From: Lineolata rhizophorae
Taxonomy: Eukaryota; Ascomycota; Dothideomycetes; Lineolatales; Lineolataceae
DNA length: 64,000 bases
Reading direction: 5' to 3'
NCBI GenBank assembly: GCA_010093515.1
Contig: MU001680.1
Location: 909,971 to 973,970, forward strand
The translations under genes were made by a program, and so were the position numbers. Below, piece after piece: positions 1 through 11,714 of this stretch (within the stretch, counting starts at the first letter, position 1; each line of letters begins with the position of its first letter). The notes beneath the pieces were generated by a model. The model worked only from the letters and a program-made list of their open reading frames with translations, had not been told where the DNA came from and did no database searches.

Positions 1-131
1 TTGACGTCGCTGCTTTCGAAGCCGAAGCGCAAAGCACCAAGCACACGGCCCCCAATCGCGCACGCATCGATTCAATCCCACCGTTTCGCCTAGCCCAAAC
101 CTCCCCCACCAAGGCAAACCGCCACCAAAAA

Positions 132-3120
132 ATGCCCGACCCCACGATACCACCACCCCCACCACCGGCGCGATCCCGCCGCAGCTCCGTCTTCCGCGAG
201 ATCTTCGACGACGCCTCCGACGACGCCTCCAGCGCCACCCGCCCCCACCCGCAACCGCAGCAGCGGGCCCCCGCCCGCCGCCCAAGCACGCCCCACCACC
301 GCCCCTGGAGCCGCTCCCGCTGCCCGCCCGCCGTCGCCGAGGAAGACGGCGACGGCGACAACAACGACGAGGACGTCGCCGTCCTCTCCCGCCCCGCCTC
401 TTCCTCGGCCCCCTCCTCGTCGGATGATGACACGGACGCGTACACCGACACCGACGTGGACACGGACGTGGACGCCGACGGCGCCGCCGCCGCCCTGCCC
501 GCCCTCGGCCTCGCCCGCCCGCCCTCGCGCTTCTGCTCCCGCGTCGCGCTGCTCGCGGCGCTGCTGGCCGTCGTGGTGCCGTTGGCTTTTGGCGGGCGCG
601 GAGGGGCGGGCGCGGCGACGGCGCCGGCGTTCGGGGCCGAGGGCGGGGTTGTTGCGGGGAGGAGGGGTGGGGGGGTGGTTGTTGAGGGGGAGGCGGAGGC
701 GGAGGCGGAGGGGGTGTTGGTGACGAGGGAGGATTCGCCGACGGATGTGTGTAAGCGGTGGAGTCATCAGAGTGAGTTTTTTTTTTTTTTTTCCCCTTTT
801 TTTGTCCTGATCTTTTTCTTCGGTGTGTTTGGAGCGTGGAGAGTTGGAGGTGTTGAGTTTGGCGTGATTGTTAGAATTGCGATTTGAAAGCGTGTTGAAT
901 GTTTTCCCGGGAAGCGCGTAGCTAACTGGTTGGATAATGCAGGCGCGATTGTGAACGGTACCATGTATATTTATGGCGGGCGCATGATGACGGATTCGCA
1001 GCAGGATAGCGATACGTGGGGTAAGTCGACCCAGGAATTGCGCCAACGAAAACGACATCTTTTACGGGACCGTGGCTCTAACGATGACAAATTCAGTGAA
1101 CGACTTTGTCACGCTCGACCTTGCGAGAACCTGGCAGATCGGCTCGCCTTCGTTGACGGGACTTCCGCGCCCGTCCGGACCCCCGGCCGTCGCCAACGGC
1201 TACCTGTGGGCCTCGCGCACGCAGCTCTTCCTCTACGGCGGCGAGTTCTCAGACAACCCGCCGGCGTCGCCGAGCCCGTTCGCGCTCTGGGAGTACGACA
1301 TCCCGTCCTCCTCGTGGACGGAGCACGCGGACCCGCAGACGGACGGCGGCGTCAACGCCGTGGACGCAGGCCAGGACGTCGAGCGCAGCGCCGAGGGCGC
1401 TGGCTTCGGCGTCGCGGCGCTGGGACGCGGCTGGTACTTCGGGGGCCACCTCGACGGGTACACCACGGCGGGCTGGAGCCAGAGCGTGCCCCGCATCTAC
1501 CTGACGAGCCTGCTCGAGTTCACGCTGCCGGGCTTTAGCAATGGGCAGGTCGACGCGCTCGAGGACGGCGACGTCGCGGGCGAGGACGGCGCCTGGCGCA
1601 ACATCACGGAGGGCGGGCTCCAGGATACGGCGGGGTTCCCCGAGAGGGCGGACGGGCTGCTGGTTTATGTGCCGGGCTTTGGGGACGAGGGGATTCTGCT
1701 AGGGTTGGCGGGCGGGACGAATGAGACGTTTGTGAGTGGTTTGGGTTATTTTTTGCCTCGAATTGTGTTGGGCGCTTACTGACTCGATGCTTTGCAGACT
1801 CAAATGAATGTCATCGACATTTACGACATCGCTACCTCGAGGTGGTATAAACAGGGCACTACGGGTAGCACGCCGAAGGAGCGGGTGAATCCCTGCGCTG
1901 TTGTGGCTGCGGCTCCAGAGTAAGTTTCACCCCTTCGCCTGATGCTTGTGATGACTTGTGTTATCAGCTCGCTAACTTAACGTTTGTTCAGTGGTTCAAG
2001 CTATAATATGTACATGTTCGGCGGCCAGAATCTGATACCATACGGCGAGCAAGTCCAGTACGACGACATGTGGATCTTGTCTCTTCCCTCCTTCACCTGG
2101 ATAGAGGTCGATATGTCGGACCAGTCGGTTCCGCCTGCGCGCGCCGGCCACTCCTGCCACCTCTGGGACGGCCAGATGGTCATCGTCGGCGGCTACGTGG
2201 GCCAAGACCTTTCGTGCGACTCGCCCGGCATCTACGTCTTCAACGCGTCCTCGCTCCACTGGGAGACGCAGTTCACCGCGCTCTCGGGCGGATCGGAAGA
2301 CTCGGATTCGTCATCCGACGATATCGAGGACGGCGATCCCTCGACCAACAACCCGTTCTCGCAGCAGGAGGCGCAGCGCGGCGAGGGGCCCGACGCCGGC
2401 CTCGAGGGCTGCTACGGCTACCGCGTGCCCGACGCTGTGATATCGGCCATCGGCGGCGGGCCCACGGGTGGCGCTACCGTGACGGCCCCCGTTCAGGAGC
2501 CCACCGACGGGCCCCTCGCCACGGGCCACCCCGTCACCTACACCGTCACCGAGTCCGGCGTCGCCGCCACGTACACGAGCTACCCGGGCGACCCCGGCAG
2601 CAACAGCGGCGACTCCGACAGCGACTCGGGCAGCGGCCGCAACATCGGCGCCATCATCGCCGGCACCATCGCCGGCGTCCTCGCCGTCGTCGCCGGTTAC
2701 TTCGCCTTCTGCGCCTACGTCTACCGCAAGCGGGTCCAGCTGTACAAGGCGCACGTGGCGGCGGCGCAGCGCCACGCCGAGGAGAAGCGCTCCGGGCCCG
2801 GCGCCGGGCCCGGCGCGCACCCGTACGCGGCCGCCGTCGCCGCCGGGCCCGGCGCCGCCTTGTTCCCGCCCTCGGGCTCGTCCAAGACGTCGTCGGACCG
2901 CGGCACGCGGCCCTACGGCGCCGGCACGAGCTCCGAGGGCCCGTCGGCCGGCACCGGCCCGAGCGGCGCCGGCGGCGCGTCGTCGGCGGACCCGTACGCC
3001 GACGACGGCGCGAGCAGCAGCAACGAGGACCTGCTGGCGGGGCAGGAGCCGAGCTTTTGGGGGTCGAGGGGCGTGCTGTTGAATCCGAGGAGGAGCTTGA
3101 GGGTCATTAATAGGGATTGA
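132..3120 (+). CDS. kelch-repeat protein with two predicted membrane anchors
   Basis: Five exons: 132-771, 943-1020, 1097-1731, 1798-1919 and 1992-3120, giving 867 aa. All four introns are GT-AG and join in frame. Residues 1-133 are Pro/Ser/Asp-rich and probably cytosolic; a hydrophobic segment at about 134-156 looks like a signal anchor. Kelch blades follow: short aromatic-Gly-Gly motifs (MYIYGGR, FLYGGEF, MYMFGGQ, MVIVGGY) recur between about 215 and 580, as expected of a beta-propeller. After a Ser/Thr/Gly-rich stretch a second helix lies at about 709-735, starting NIGAIIAG and followed by basic RKR, then a Gly/Ala/Ser-rich tail. Predicted topology is a lumenal or surface propeller with both ends in the cytosol. 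Similar fungal proteins are often labelled cell-wall-anchored or kelch proteins; ligand and role are unknown to me. Another initiator upstream of the window cannot be excluded. Confidence 0.82.
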
Positions 3121-3887
3121 GCGGGTGGGTGCGTGGTGTCTTGCTCTTGGCTGATTTCGTCTCGTGCGAGCAAAGTTTCCGGCTTCATCTTTTTATTATA
3201 TATACTTTTTTTTTTTTTTGGCTTTGCTGAGATACCACTGGCTGCAGCGTCCGTCGCTTGCTCTAACGAACTTTCCATAAATTTTTTTTGTCCCTTTTGT
3301 CTATAATCTTTCCGTTATCTGCCTAAGGAAGACATGGTAATAATGGGGAGGGTGGTGGCTAAAACTTTGGCGCAAAAGGCTAAGGAATGGAAAAGGGAAG
3401 GGTACAGCGCTGCTGATGTTTCCTTTTTAATGTTTATGACGACTCGAAGACAGTTAAAGAAACCTGCGAGTGGCTTTGTTGGCGGAGATATGGTTCTAAG
3501 CAATGCCAGAACTCGCCAACTGGCCTGATAGTTACATACCTATGTACAGTATCGTATTTATTACATTGCGCTTTTCTAAAACGCATTTCTAGTAGACAGA
3601 AGGACATACCAAACGTAGTAGACGACATGGTGCAATCGTACCTGCGGTCCTCATGCCCATGCTGCCTCTGAATTGAGCACACCGACCTCACCACGTACAC
3701 ACATACACGTGTCATCTCGTGCTCATGGCCTTGGACAGGACACAGCAAGACTCAAAATTGCACGCGGACTTCCCCGAGCGCCGTGCACCTTTCCATGCTC
3801 CCGAACAAAGTTCAAAGTGACGATTCGACTCTCTCCGAACGGAATGAACAGAGGATACATACGCTTCTACGTCGCCAATCCCGTCGC
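3121..3887. other. convergent intergenic region (kelch gene / PPR gene)
   Basis: No coding evidence. It holds the two 3' ends facing each other. T-rich tracts near 3201-3222 and 3279-3300 are consistent with 3' untranslated sequence. The short open frames here have no splice partners or recognisable motifs. Confidence 0.5.
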
Positions 3888-6569
3888 TCAGGGCTCCACA
3901 GTCCGATCAATGAGCACTTCCTTCGTCCCACTTTCCGTATCTTTGAATCCGACCCGACTCATCTCGTCCCAGGCGGCCGGGTGGTACTCGCGCATCCACC
4001 TCTCGACCTCCACCTGAGCGTCTGGATTTCGGCTGGCTTTGTTGAACAGAGTACTGGCGCTGGAAAAAAAAAATCGGCGAAGGACATACGTAGTTAGTTA
4101 GTATCATCAAAGCGACCAGCACATTACGGAGAAGGTAAGAGCTGAAATTACTCACACTACGCCATCCACCTCGACCCCCGCATCCGCCGCCCTGTCCTCC
4201 ACCCTCCTACACAACACCTTCCAACTCCTGCCGGCCCCCCACCCGTCCTGGCCCCCCTTCCCTTCCCAATGCTCCGCCAGCACGCCCGCGTAGCTCGCCA
4301 ACAGCCCCGCATCCACCTCGACCTCCATCCTGCGCAGCGTGCCCCAGATCTCCCTCGCCGCCCTAACGCCCGCGCGGGGGGCCTCGGCCTCGCAGGCCCG
4401 CAGCGCGATGTGGATGCTCGCGTAGCTGGGGCCCTCGCGGCTGCGCACGACGTCGGCCCAGAGCTCGAGCGCGCGGCGCGCGTCGCCGCAGCCCGCGTGC
4501 GCCAGCATGAGCCCGTTGCGCAGCCGCGTATTCGGCGCCACGGCCGCGTCGAGCCGCATGTGCGCCAGCACCGACTCGAGCGCCTCCTCGTCGCCCGCCG
4601 CGCCCACGCCCGCCAACACCGACGCGTACGCCGCCGTGTCGGCCCGCACGCCCGCGTCCGGGTGCGCCCGCATGTGCGAGAACACGTGCAGCGCCAGGTC
4701 GGCGCGCGGCGTCGGCCGCGCCGTGAAGAAGGCCCGCATGATGGCGAGCCGGGAATCGCGGGACAGCGCGGGGAAGATCTGGTATAGGATCACGTAGCAG
4801 TCCCAGACGCGCGCCAAGGGGTGGGCCGGATCTAGGCAGTAGGCCTCGAGAGCACGCATGACGTGGGTGCGCTGAGCGCCCGAGAAGTCACGCGTGTGGG
4901 TGCGGAGGAGGTCGATCATGTCGGTGTATTCCTCGCGGTTGAGATGGAGCAGCGCTAGCGCCGACACGGTTTTCGGTTCGAATCTTTGCGTCTGCTTCCG
5001 CTTGTTGAGGTCCTCGACGATGGTGAAGATGGATTCGGCAGGGTAGCGGTCTGGAGCGGCGCACATCGCTTGGATGAGACGGTTCAACACGGGAATGTCC
5101 TCGTCCGCAAACGCCTCGTCTTGGCCCGGCTCGTACTCTCGAAGTTGCTTATAGGCGACTAGGGCCCCTGCGACATCATTCGTACTAAGTCGGTATGCCA
5201 TCTGCAGGACGTACGTAGTAGCATTCGGCCGGATATTCCAGTTGCGGCCGAGTTCAAGATAGCGCTCCGCGGAATACGGATCATTCTTCTCTAGGGCGTA
5301 CTCAAGCAACATATTGATCGTCCGCACGTTTGGTCGAATGGACTTGCGTCGACCTGCCACCGTGCTAATCATGTGATTGAGCTCGTCAGCGCTCTTGCCC
5401 ACGCGCGCAGCCCAAAGGTAAGCTAAGTCCCATTCTTCCTTCAGGCTTGCCGGGTTGTCCATAATGTCTTTCACAATAGACTGCGCCCACTGAAGCTCGT
5501 TCGTCGCTAAAGCGCAACTGAGCGCTGCCTTTGGTGCTCGTGCTGACGGTCTCTTGCCGCGCTGCTGCTGCCCATCCTTAGCCTCGGGCACACTGAACCA
5601 CTCTTTCGTCCTCGCAACATCCCCACGTCGACCATAAAATTCGACGAGGATGTCTCTCAATTCTGAAGATTCCAGTGTCGCCGGATGTATCTGTCTGAGC
5701 AGCTCAATCGACTTCTCAAGCTCCTCTAAGTTCCCTTCGTGTGAGAGGCCTTCGATAATGCTGCTCCACATCCACGCGATCCTATGTTTGGGCATTGCCT
5801 GACACACGACGTCACGCGCTTCAACCGCAAATCCTGCACGTGAAAGCACGGCCGTAAGGTAGAAGACGTTGTTGGCTTGGAGGGTGGCGTCCATGTCTGG
5901 GTCCTGATATTTCTCCTCTCGAATCCCCTCGAATAGCTTGAAGAACTCGTACGCCAGTTCGCGGTGGGCCTCGCTCCGTGCGAACGGTACCTTCCGTGCA
6001 AGCGCTTTACGAGCAAAATGCAGTTCGTCATCTTGAAGAAGTATACTCGGCTGAGGTCTCTTCGGCGTGGACTTCGAGCCCCAGAACCCGGTGTTTTTCT
6101 CCTCGCTCTTACTCGCCTCATCACCCTCGTCCTCATCCTTGACTATCCGTCCTTGCGTCAGATGCTTCACTGTATCAACCACCACTGCGGCCTGCACATC
6201 CGGTAGCCCATCTCGCTTCTTGTGCTTGTAATTGACAAACTCTGTGAACGCAGCGGCCAGCTCGTCGTCTGGCTGCGCCCTAAGTCCGTTCCGCCACCGG
6301 TGCTGCGCTTCCGTCATCACACCGAGAGCTCGATCCGCAATTTCTTCCGGTTGAGGAGGTGATTTGCGACGCGGAAGGAACCATAATTGTCGCTTTTGTT
6401 GTTGCGATTGTGACTGTTGAATGGGGAGAGAGGAAGCGCGGAGTTGACTGCTGGCGAGCGCATAAGTGAGATTCGGTGGTCGTGATAATCGGTGGAGACA
6501 TCGTCGAGATATGACGGGCCTGTTATATAGTATCCGCCGGAAAATGACGCGGGTGAGATGCGACGGCAT
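3888..6569 (-). CDS. mitochondrial PPR-type protein, Cya5/Pet309-like translation regulator
   Basis: Two exons on the minus strand, 6569-4156 and 4059-3888, 861 aa. The start is the first ATG in frame (6567-6569). The N-terminus is Arg/Ser-rich with few acids, as in a mitochondrial presequence. The body is alpha-helical with degenerate 35-residue repeats (for example around NVRTINMLLEYAL and NATTYVLQMAYRL), the pattern of fungal pentatricopeptide proteins. In Neurospora and yeast, Cya5/Pet309 promote expression of COX1 mRNA; the assignment here rests on general resemblance, so another mitochondrial PPR protein is possible. The last 56 residues sit in a second exon behind a 96-nt intron with a clear CTAAC branch point and a T-rich acceptor; stopping at the tga just after the donor would lose this conserved-looking tail (FNKAS...WDEMSRVGF). 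It is divergent from the bS18m gene. Confidence 0.72.
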
Positions 6570-6937
6570 TGCGGCGGTAGAGAACGGGGGAGGGGTTCGA
6601 AGGAGGCGGATTCGTGAGAGAATATCTATGGAACACGGCACATTTTGGGAGGTTGCAAGTATAGCTCTGGCTAGTTGGTATTCAAAGATTTGAGGAGAAA
6701 CGAAATGAAGCAATAATATAGGAGCAACTGGCAGCGTCAATTGGAAGACGGTTAGGCAGAGCGGACGTTGCGGGACGCGCCGTCGGCAGCTTTTTGGGGA
6801 GCTCGGCAGGGTGGAAATTTCGGCGTGGCACCGAATGCCAAGACCCGGACTTCAACCGTTCCGCTAGCCCACTCACCACTGCCAAACCACCATCGTCGTC
6901 CATCCACATCTCGACTCGAACCACCTCCTCCCACGCA
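6570..6937. promoter_or_regulatory. shared divergent promoter region, PPR gene / bS18m gene
   Basis: The 368 bp between the two ATGs must hold both promoters, because the genes point away from each other. No core element can be assigned with confidence. Both products are predicted to act in mitochondrial translation, so co-regulation from this region is plausible but inferred. Confidence 0.5.
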
Positions 6938-7632
6938 ATGCGTCCTCTTCGGCCGTCCCCAATCCTCAATGCTGTGCGCCGCACCGGCAGCGGCGCGCAA
7001 TCGGTGTCGAACACGGCCGCAGCCACAGCCTCGTTCGGCAAGCTGCTACAGGAGAAGCACCTCTCGGAGCGCGAGCTGGTCGCGCAGCGGGCCGCGGCGC
7101 GGCGGGACCGGATCGAAATGGAGCAGCAACTGCGGCGGCGCTTCAACCATGGCGACGTGTATGCGCCGCGAGATCTCGGCGTAGCGGAGCAGCGCAAGGC
7201 CAAGATGGTCAAGTTCCGGCCGAAGCAGGATATCTTTGATGTGTTGCAGGTGGATCCGATGAGCCAGTACAGGGTGAGTGGGAGTTTTATTGTGGCGTTC
7301 ATTGGGGTGTCAGGAGCGTTTTGGGAGGGAACTAAGAGAAAGTATTGATTAAGGAAGCTAGGAATAGCGGCGGAGATAGATTGGCTGGTAGGAATAAGTG
7401 GCGTAGACGACGTTTGTACTGACGAAACATCTCGCAGAACGTCGCCATCATGTCCGAATTCATCACTTCAACGGGACGTATCAAGGGTCGTAACGAAACG
7501 GGCTTGCGACCAGTCAACCAGCGGAAATTGGCGCGAGCCATCAGGCGGTCAATGGGCATCGGCCTCATGCCCAGGATACACAAACACCCCGAAATCATCG
7601 CGCAGCAGTTGCAGCGGAGGCTCAGGATGTGA
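6938..7632 (+). CDS. mitochondrial small-subunit ribosomal protein bS18m
   Basis: Two exons, 6938-7273 and 7438-7632, phase 0 junction, 176 aa. The C-terminal half carries the bS18 core: ITSTGRIKGRNETGL followed by VNQRKLARAIRRSMGIGLMP, matching the S18 family signature of an RxTG-like turn and a basic helix that packs on the small-subunit rRNA. The N-terminus (MRPLRPSPILNAVRRTG) is a basic mitochondrial presequence. Length is typical of fungal Rsm18/Mrps18 with its extended N-terminal half. It acts in the mitochondrial matrix as part of the 37S subunit. Upstream in-frame codons to 6794 start from a non-ATG and contain no homology I recognise, so the ATG at 6938 is preferred. Confidence 0.9.
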
Positions 7633-8025
7633 AAGGGAGCGCGAATGTGGTCTTGTTTCAACTATAGTGTTCGACCTGTAGAGATGGTTGATGGAATAGA
7701 ACTGAGCTAAAGTGTTGAGGAGCCGAAGGTAGTTGTACAAATATTTGGCTAATTCCATGGCATAAAGCGGAATGGAGTAACGGAACTGCTAGAGCTGACA
7801 TGCTCTAAAGCTTACTCTTGTATTGTAAATGTTGTAGATTTTATCAAGTTTAGTTGAGCGTCTCACCCTCTGGTCGGGAATATTGTCTAAGCTCTTAGAA
7901 CACTAGACCAAGTCAATTGCTTAAAGGTGTATCATGATTTGAGTTTGTGAGTGATCTGTAGTCTAATCTATAAAATTCGTGTCTATGGCAGGACTCATCC
8001 GACCTTATTTGACATCAGACCGCCG
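7633..8025. other. convergent intergenic region
   Basis: Separates the 3' ends of the bS18m gene and the secreted-protein gene. AT-rich and without a plausible coding frame. Confidence 0.5.
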
Positions 8026-9298
8026 TTAGTATTCTGCGCGCTCTTGCAACACCTCACAGAACAGATTCTTCGTGAGCTGTCCATCCAGCCCAACCGCATC
8101 AATGCAGTCCACGCAGACGTTCTCGCAGTAGTACTGATGAAATTCCGGGTCCCGGCTCGCATTGACAAACTCGCGCGCAAACAGGTCCGCCACCTGCACT
8201 TGCATGCCATCGCGCACCGTCTCCACCGGCATCACCATGCCCTTCATGGAGCAAATGGAGAACTTCATGGCCGCGCCCGCGAATCCCGCTTCGTTGAACC
8301 CGTCGTACAACGCCGAGCTGAAGTAATCGCACATGCTCTCCGCGTGCGCCTCGTCGTACCCGAACGCGATGAGCTGCCACGCCGCGATGACGGAGCGCTG
8401 CTCGACGATGTCGGCCAGCGCGTCCTCGGGTACGTCGTTGCCCGTGTCGCCCGACAGGCTAGGGAACCGGCACGAGACCTGCAGCGGCTGCAGCCAGAAG
8501 TCCATGTCCGACAGCAGGCCGGCATCCAGCCAGGCGCACAGGTTGTCGTCGTAGCGCGCCGTCGCGCCGTCGTCCTCGGGCGACGTACTCAGCAGCTCCG
8601 TCGCGAAGACGTAGCTGTTGAGTTGGGGCAGTTGCGAGAGCGCGTCGTCAGTGTCAAGCGGCACGCCGGGCTCCCACCCCCCGTGGCAGAGCGTCGAGTC
8701 CAGGAGGGACACCTCGAGTCCGATATTGCTAGCGCGCTCCTTGGCATCGGGCGTGTAGAATTCGTTACAAAAGTGGATTATGTTGTCCGAGGCTTTGGCG
8801 GCAGCGAGGATTTGGTAAGCAAAGAGGAGGGTGCCGGGACCCATGATGTCGCCAGAAATCTCCATATCGTCTTCGAGATTGAATTAGTTAAAGTTTCAAC
8901 TATGCGTTCTGTGATACAATTGCTCTTGTGTGATCACGGTTCAAACAGCGATCTGGCCCTCAATAACGGGAATAGGTTGTAATATAACGACTGTAAAATG
9001 AAATGGCAAAAATCTACAAAGACCTGGAATAGCAGACAAAGAACTAAAATGCTGATCTAATAAATCCTTCGAGAACAGAGGGGTCGTAGTTCCCATAAGA
9101 TCGTGAGTCTTACCTTGACGACGGGCGACTACATTACTAACATTAGCTTTGCTTTGTTCCTAACTGTGCAATAACAAATTGAACTCTGAATACGAATCAA
9201 TATAGCGAATTGCACTCACCTTCAGTCTCCGGGATGGCAAGTCCGAAACTTCCCCCAACAGTCGTCAAGGTCACGATGGTGCCCACAAAGAACTTCAT
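8026..9298 (-). CDS. predicted secreted cysteine-containing protein, function unknown
   Basis: Three exons on the minus strand: 9298-9220, a 15-nt micro-exon 9128-9114, and 8870-8026; 312 aa. Exon 1 encodes a hydrophobic signal-peptide-like start (MKFFVGTIVTLTTVGGSFGLA) with probable cleavage after the Ala-rich end; the micro-exon adds VARRQ, which resembles a dibasic propeptide site. The mature part is acidic with about ten cysteines, including FCNEF, LCHGG, MCDYF and a clustered YCENVCVDC near the C-terminus, compatible with disulfides. I recognise no catalytic motif or named domain. The introns are 91 nt and 243 nt; the second uses a taactaat-like branch point and an aag acceptor, so the exon 3 start is the least certain junction. 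A small extracellular protein, possibly an effector, is a guess from these features only. Confidence 0.62.
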
Positions 9299-9921
9299 TT
9301 TTGCTCGCAACGACGAAAGTGCTGGGCTAAGACCTCGGTCCAAGGAAAGAATTGAGAGGAAGTCTAGGCACCTTTAAAGATCCGCAATCGCCGTTGGAGT
9401 GACGGGTGTGGGGCGAAAAGAAAAACCGGGTTATGATGGCAGGCCAAGGTGTTCCAAGGTCAATCTATTTGGCACCGGACCGTGCACCTTGCAAATCACC
9501 CGAACGGGAAACGAGTCAGTGGCACGGTGACAGCTGCTACTATGATGCAAGCAGTTCCAAGCGAAAATGGTAACTGCAAAGGAAAGCCACAATATGGAAA
9601 CGCGAAGAAACTGGGCTTTGGCAATCTATGAGAACTTGCCGGACATAGAGCAAAATGAGGTTAAAAAAAATGGGGAAAAAGATAAAGGAAAGGGTAAATT
9701 CAACCTAGTCTTCGGGCGATAGCAACGCAATTCACCTTCGTATTTCAAAGTCTCCGCATATTATCGGACTTCCGCACAAGTGACACTCATCCTACCTTTT
9801 TATTTTGAATGCTATCGCAGAAATCGTTTTTGATTAATCCTTGATATCGTTCGCCGATGGTCTCAGAACAGAACAAAACGCAGCACGACGGGTTAGATAT
9901 ACAGTCACATATGTACACCAA
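9299..9921. other. intergenic region
   Basis: Lies between the ATG of the secreted-protein gene and the stop of the complex I subunit gene, both minus strand. It must contain the promoter of the former. A purine-rich run around 9660-9692 (many A and G) is visible. No gene seen. Confidence 0.5.
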
Positions 9922-10964
9922 TCAGTCCAGCGCGCCATCTGTCCTCAAGCCTTTGGTGAAATCCGGCATGTCGCCTTTCAATGAAGTCAGGCCGACGGCA
10001 TTCTCGCATGTGCTCCTCCCGCTCAACGGACCAGGCTGCGGTACCTTTGCCGGATTCGATGTCACGGCGGCTTCCCTTAATTGCCTGAGCAGTTGGATGG
10101 TCTTGTCGTAGGTGAGATCCTCGTAGTAGTCGTCGTTGATCTGAATCATCGGCGCATTGACGCACGCCCCTAGGCACTCCACCTCGGAGAAGGTGAACAC
10201 GCCATCTTCGGTCGTGTGCCCGGGATGGATGCCGAGCTCGTCCTCGATGGCTTTCATGACGGCGTCGCTGTCGCGGAGCATGCAGGGCGTCTTTTAGGGT
10301 GAAGCACTCGTCAGCTACCTGTGTCTCCGGCCCACGCAATCCGCACATAGCGCAGATACAAGTGTCGTCAAGCCACTTCAACAAGTGGACCCAAACAAAG
10401 CGGCGGCGAAAGACACTCACCGTAGTGCAGACCTGCAGGTGGTACTTGCCGACCGGGCTGCGGTTGTACATGGTGTAGAAGCTGGCGACCTCGTAGACGC
10501 GCATCGGCGGCATCTCGAGGATGCGCGCCACCTCGTTCATGACGCTGATGCTGGTGAAGCCGTGCTGGCGCTGGCCCAGGTCCAGCAGCGGCATCACCGC
10601 CGCCTTCTTGTACTGGCTCGGGTACCGGCTTAGGATCTCCTCCATCAGCTTCTTGTTCTGCTCGTTGAACTCGAACGGTATCGACGGGTTGTTCTCCGGC
10701 GTGTCGCGGTGCTGTTGCGCGCTCGCGTTTGCGCGAGAGGCGTTAGCCATGATTGCACTCTTCCGTGGGAGGGGATTGCGCCGTGGGTTGGGCGTGGCGG
10801 ATTGGTTCCGGGCGGCCGGACGTCCGGAGGATGGCACATACGACGGCGAGGCTTTCGCTGCCATTGCGGTTGGTGGCCGCGAATGCGCGCACTTGAGGCC
10901 TCGAGACGGCCCGCAGCGCCCTTGGGGCAGCTCGTAGGACAGACGGACACAGCTTCGAGGCCAT
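9922..10964 (-). CDS. nuo-24: NADH:ubiquinone oxidoreductase 24 kDa subunit (NDUFV2 type), mitochondrial
   Basis: Three exons on the minus strand: 10964-10842, 10711-10421 and 10290-9922; 260 aa. It is a peripheral-arm subunit of respiratory complex I that binds the N1a [2Fe-2S] cluster next to the flavoprotein subunit. The N-terminal 40 residues are a basic, Ala-rich matrix-targeting sequence. The thioredoxin-like domain is clear: [10 protein letters not shown] at the exon 1/2 border, [12 protein letters not shown], then the four cluster cysteines at C136, C141 (VCTTTPC), C177 and C181 ([11 protein letters not shown]) with the expected C-x4-C and C-x3-C spacing. The exon 1/2 junction (LAV then HRDTP) follows the family and has a CTAAC branch point. 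Length is close to that of fungal orthologues. Confidence 0.95.
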
Positions 10965-11714
10965 TGTTGGCGGACTACGCTGACAGCGGAGTTGCGTTCG
11001 ATGATCGAGGATGCTTGACGTTTAGACTCCGGCGGCTAAGACTCGCGGCAGACGCCACTGTGGCACGGGCCAATGAGAGCGCTGCGATTTTAAACACCTT
11101 TTCAACTCCAAACAAGAGTGCCTGTGGAAATGGCTTTCGTCCTTTTTTGGCATTAGAGACCCAGGATGAACTACTATCTGAAATCATAGCACATGAAGGA
11201 GCACAAGTCGATTAGGATAGTAGAAATCAGCTTTTTTGCCCTGGCGGTTGAACCCACGAAACAGCCTACTAATACTGTGTAACACCAAAAGCTTCCCTCT
11301 CACCATGCTATGACGTGGTAAAACGTCGTTGCACAGTATCATGAATCAAAGAACAATAACGCTGCGCCCTCCTCCAACCCAGGGACCATCCAACTTTAAA
11401 GGCTATTTGTTACAGACTCCCAACCCCCTTCTCAATCCACTGCCAGTGTGCACAATTCCATTAGCCCGTCTTCTCCCCTCCTTCACCAATGCGGCATCTT
11501 CAGCTGTGCCAACGTCGACGCCATCCCGCCGTAATCGAACCCCTCCTCGTGCTTCCGCCGCCCGGCTTGCTACAACGCATACAAAAACGGGTCAGCACAA
11601 CCGTAACCCATGATGCGCAACACAACGTGGCAGGCAGGCAGCAGGCAGGAGGGCGCGCGAACACTCGCACACACACACGCATGCACACACAGAAGCACAA
11701 GACACGAAGCCAAA
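10965..11714. other. intergenic region between nuo-24 and sec24
   Basis: Upstream region of nuo-24 and downstream region of sec24, both minus strand. Contains short simple repeats near the sec24 end (11629-11692). No gene seen. Confidence 0.5.
11629..11692. repeat. GGCA and CA simple repeats
   Basis: Imperfect ggca/gcagg units at 11629-11648 and a CA-dinucleotide tract broken by gcatg at about 11668-11692, within the presumed 3' region of sec24. Confidence 0.8.
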
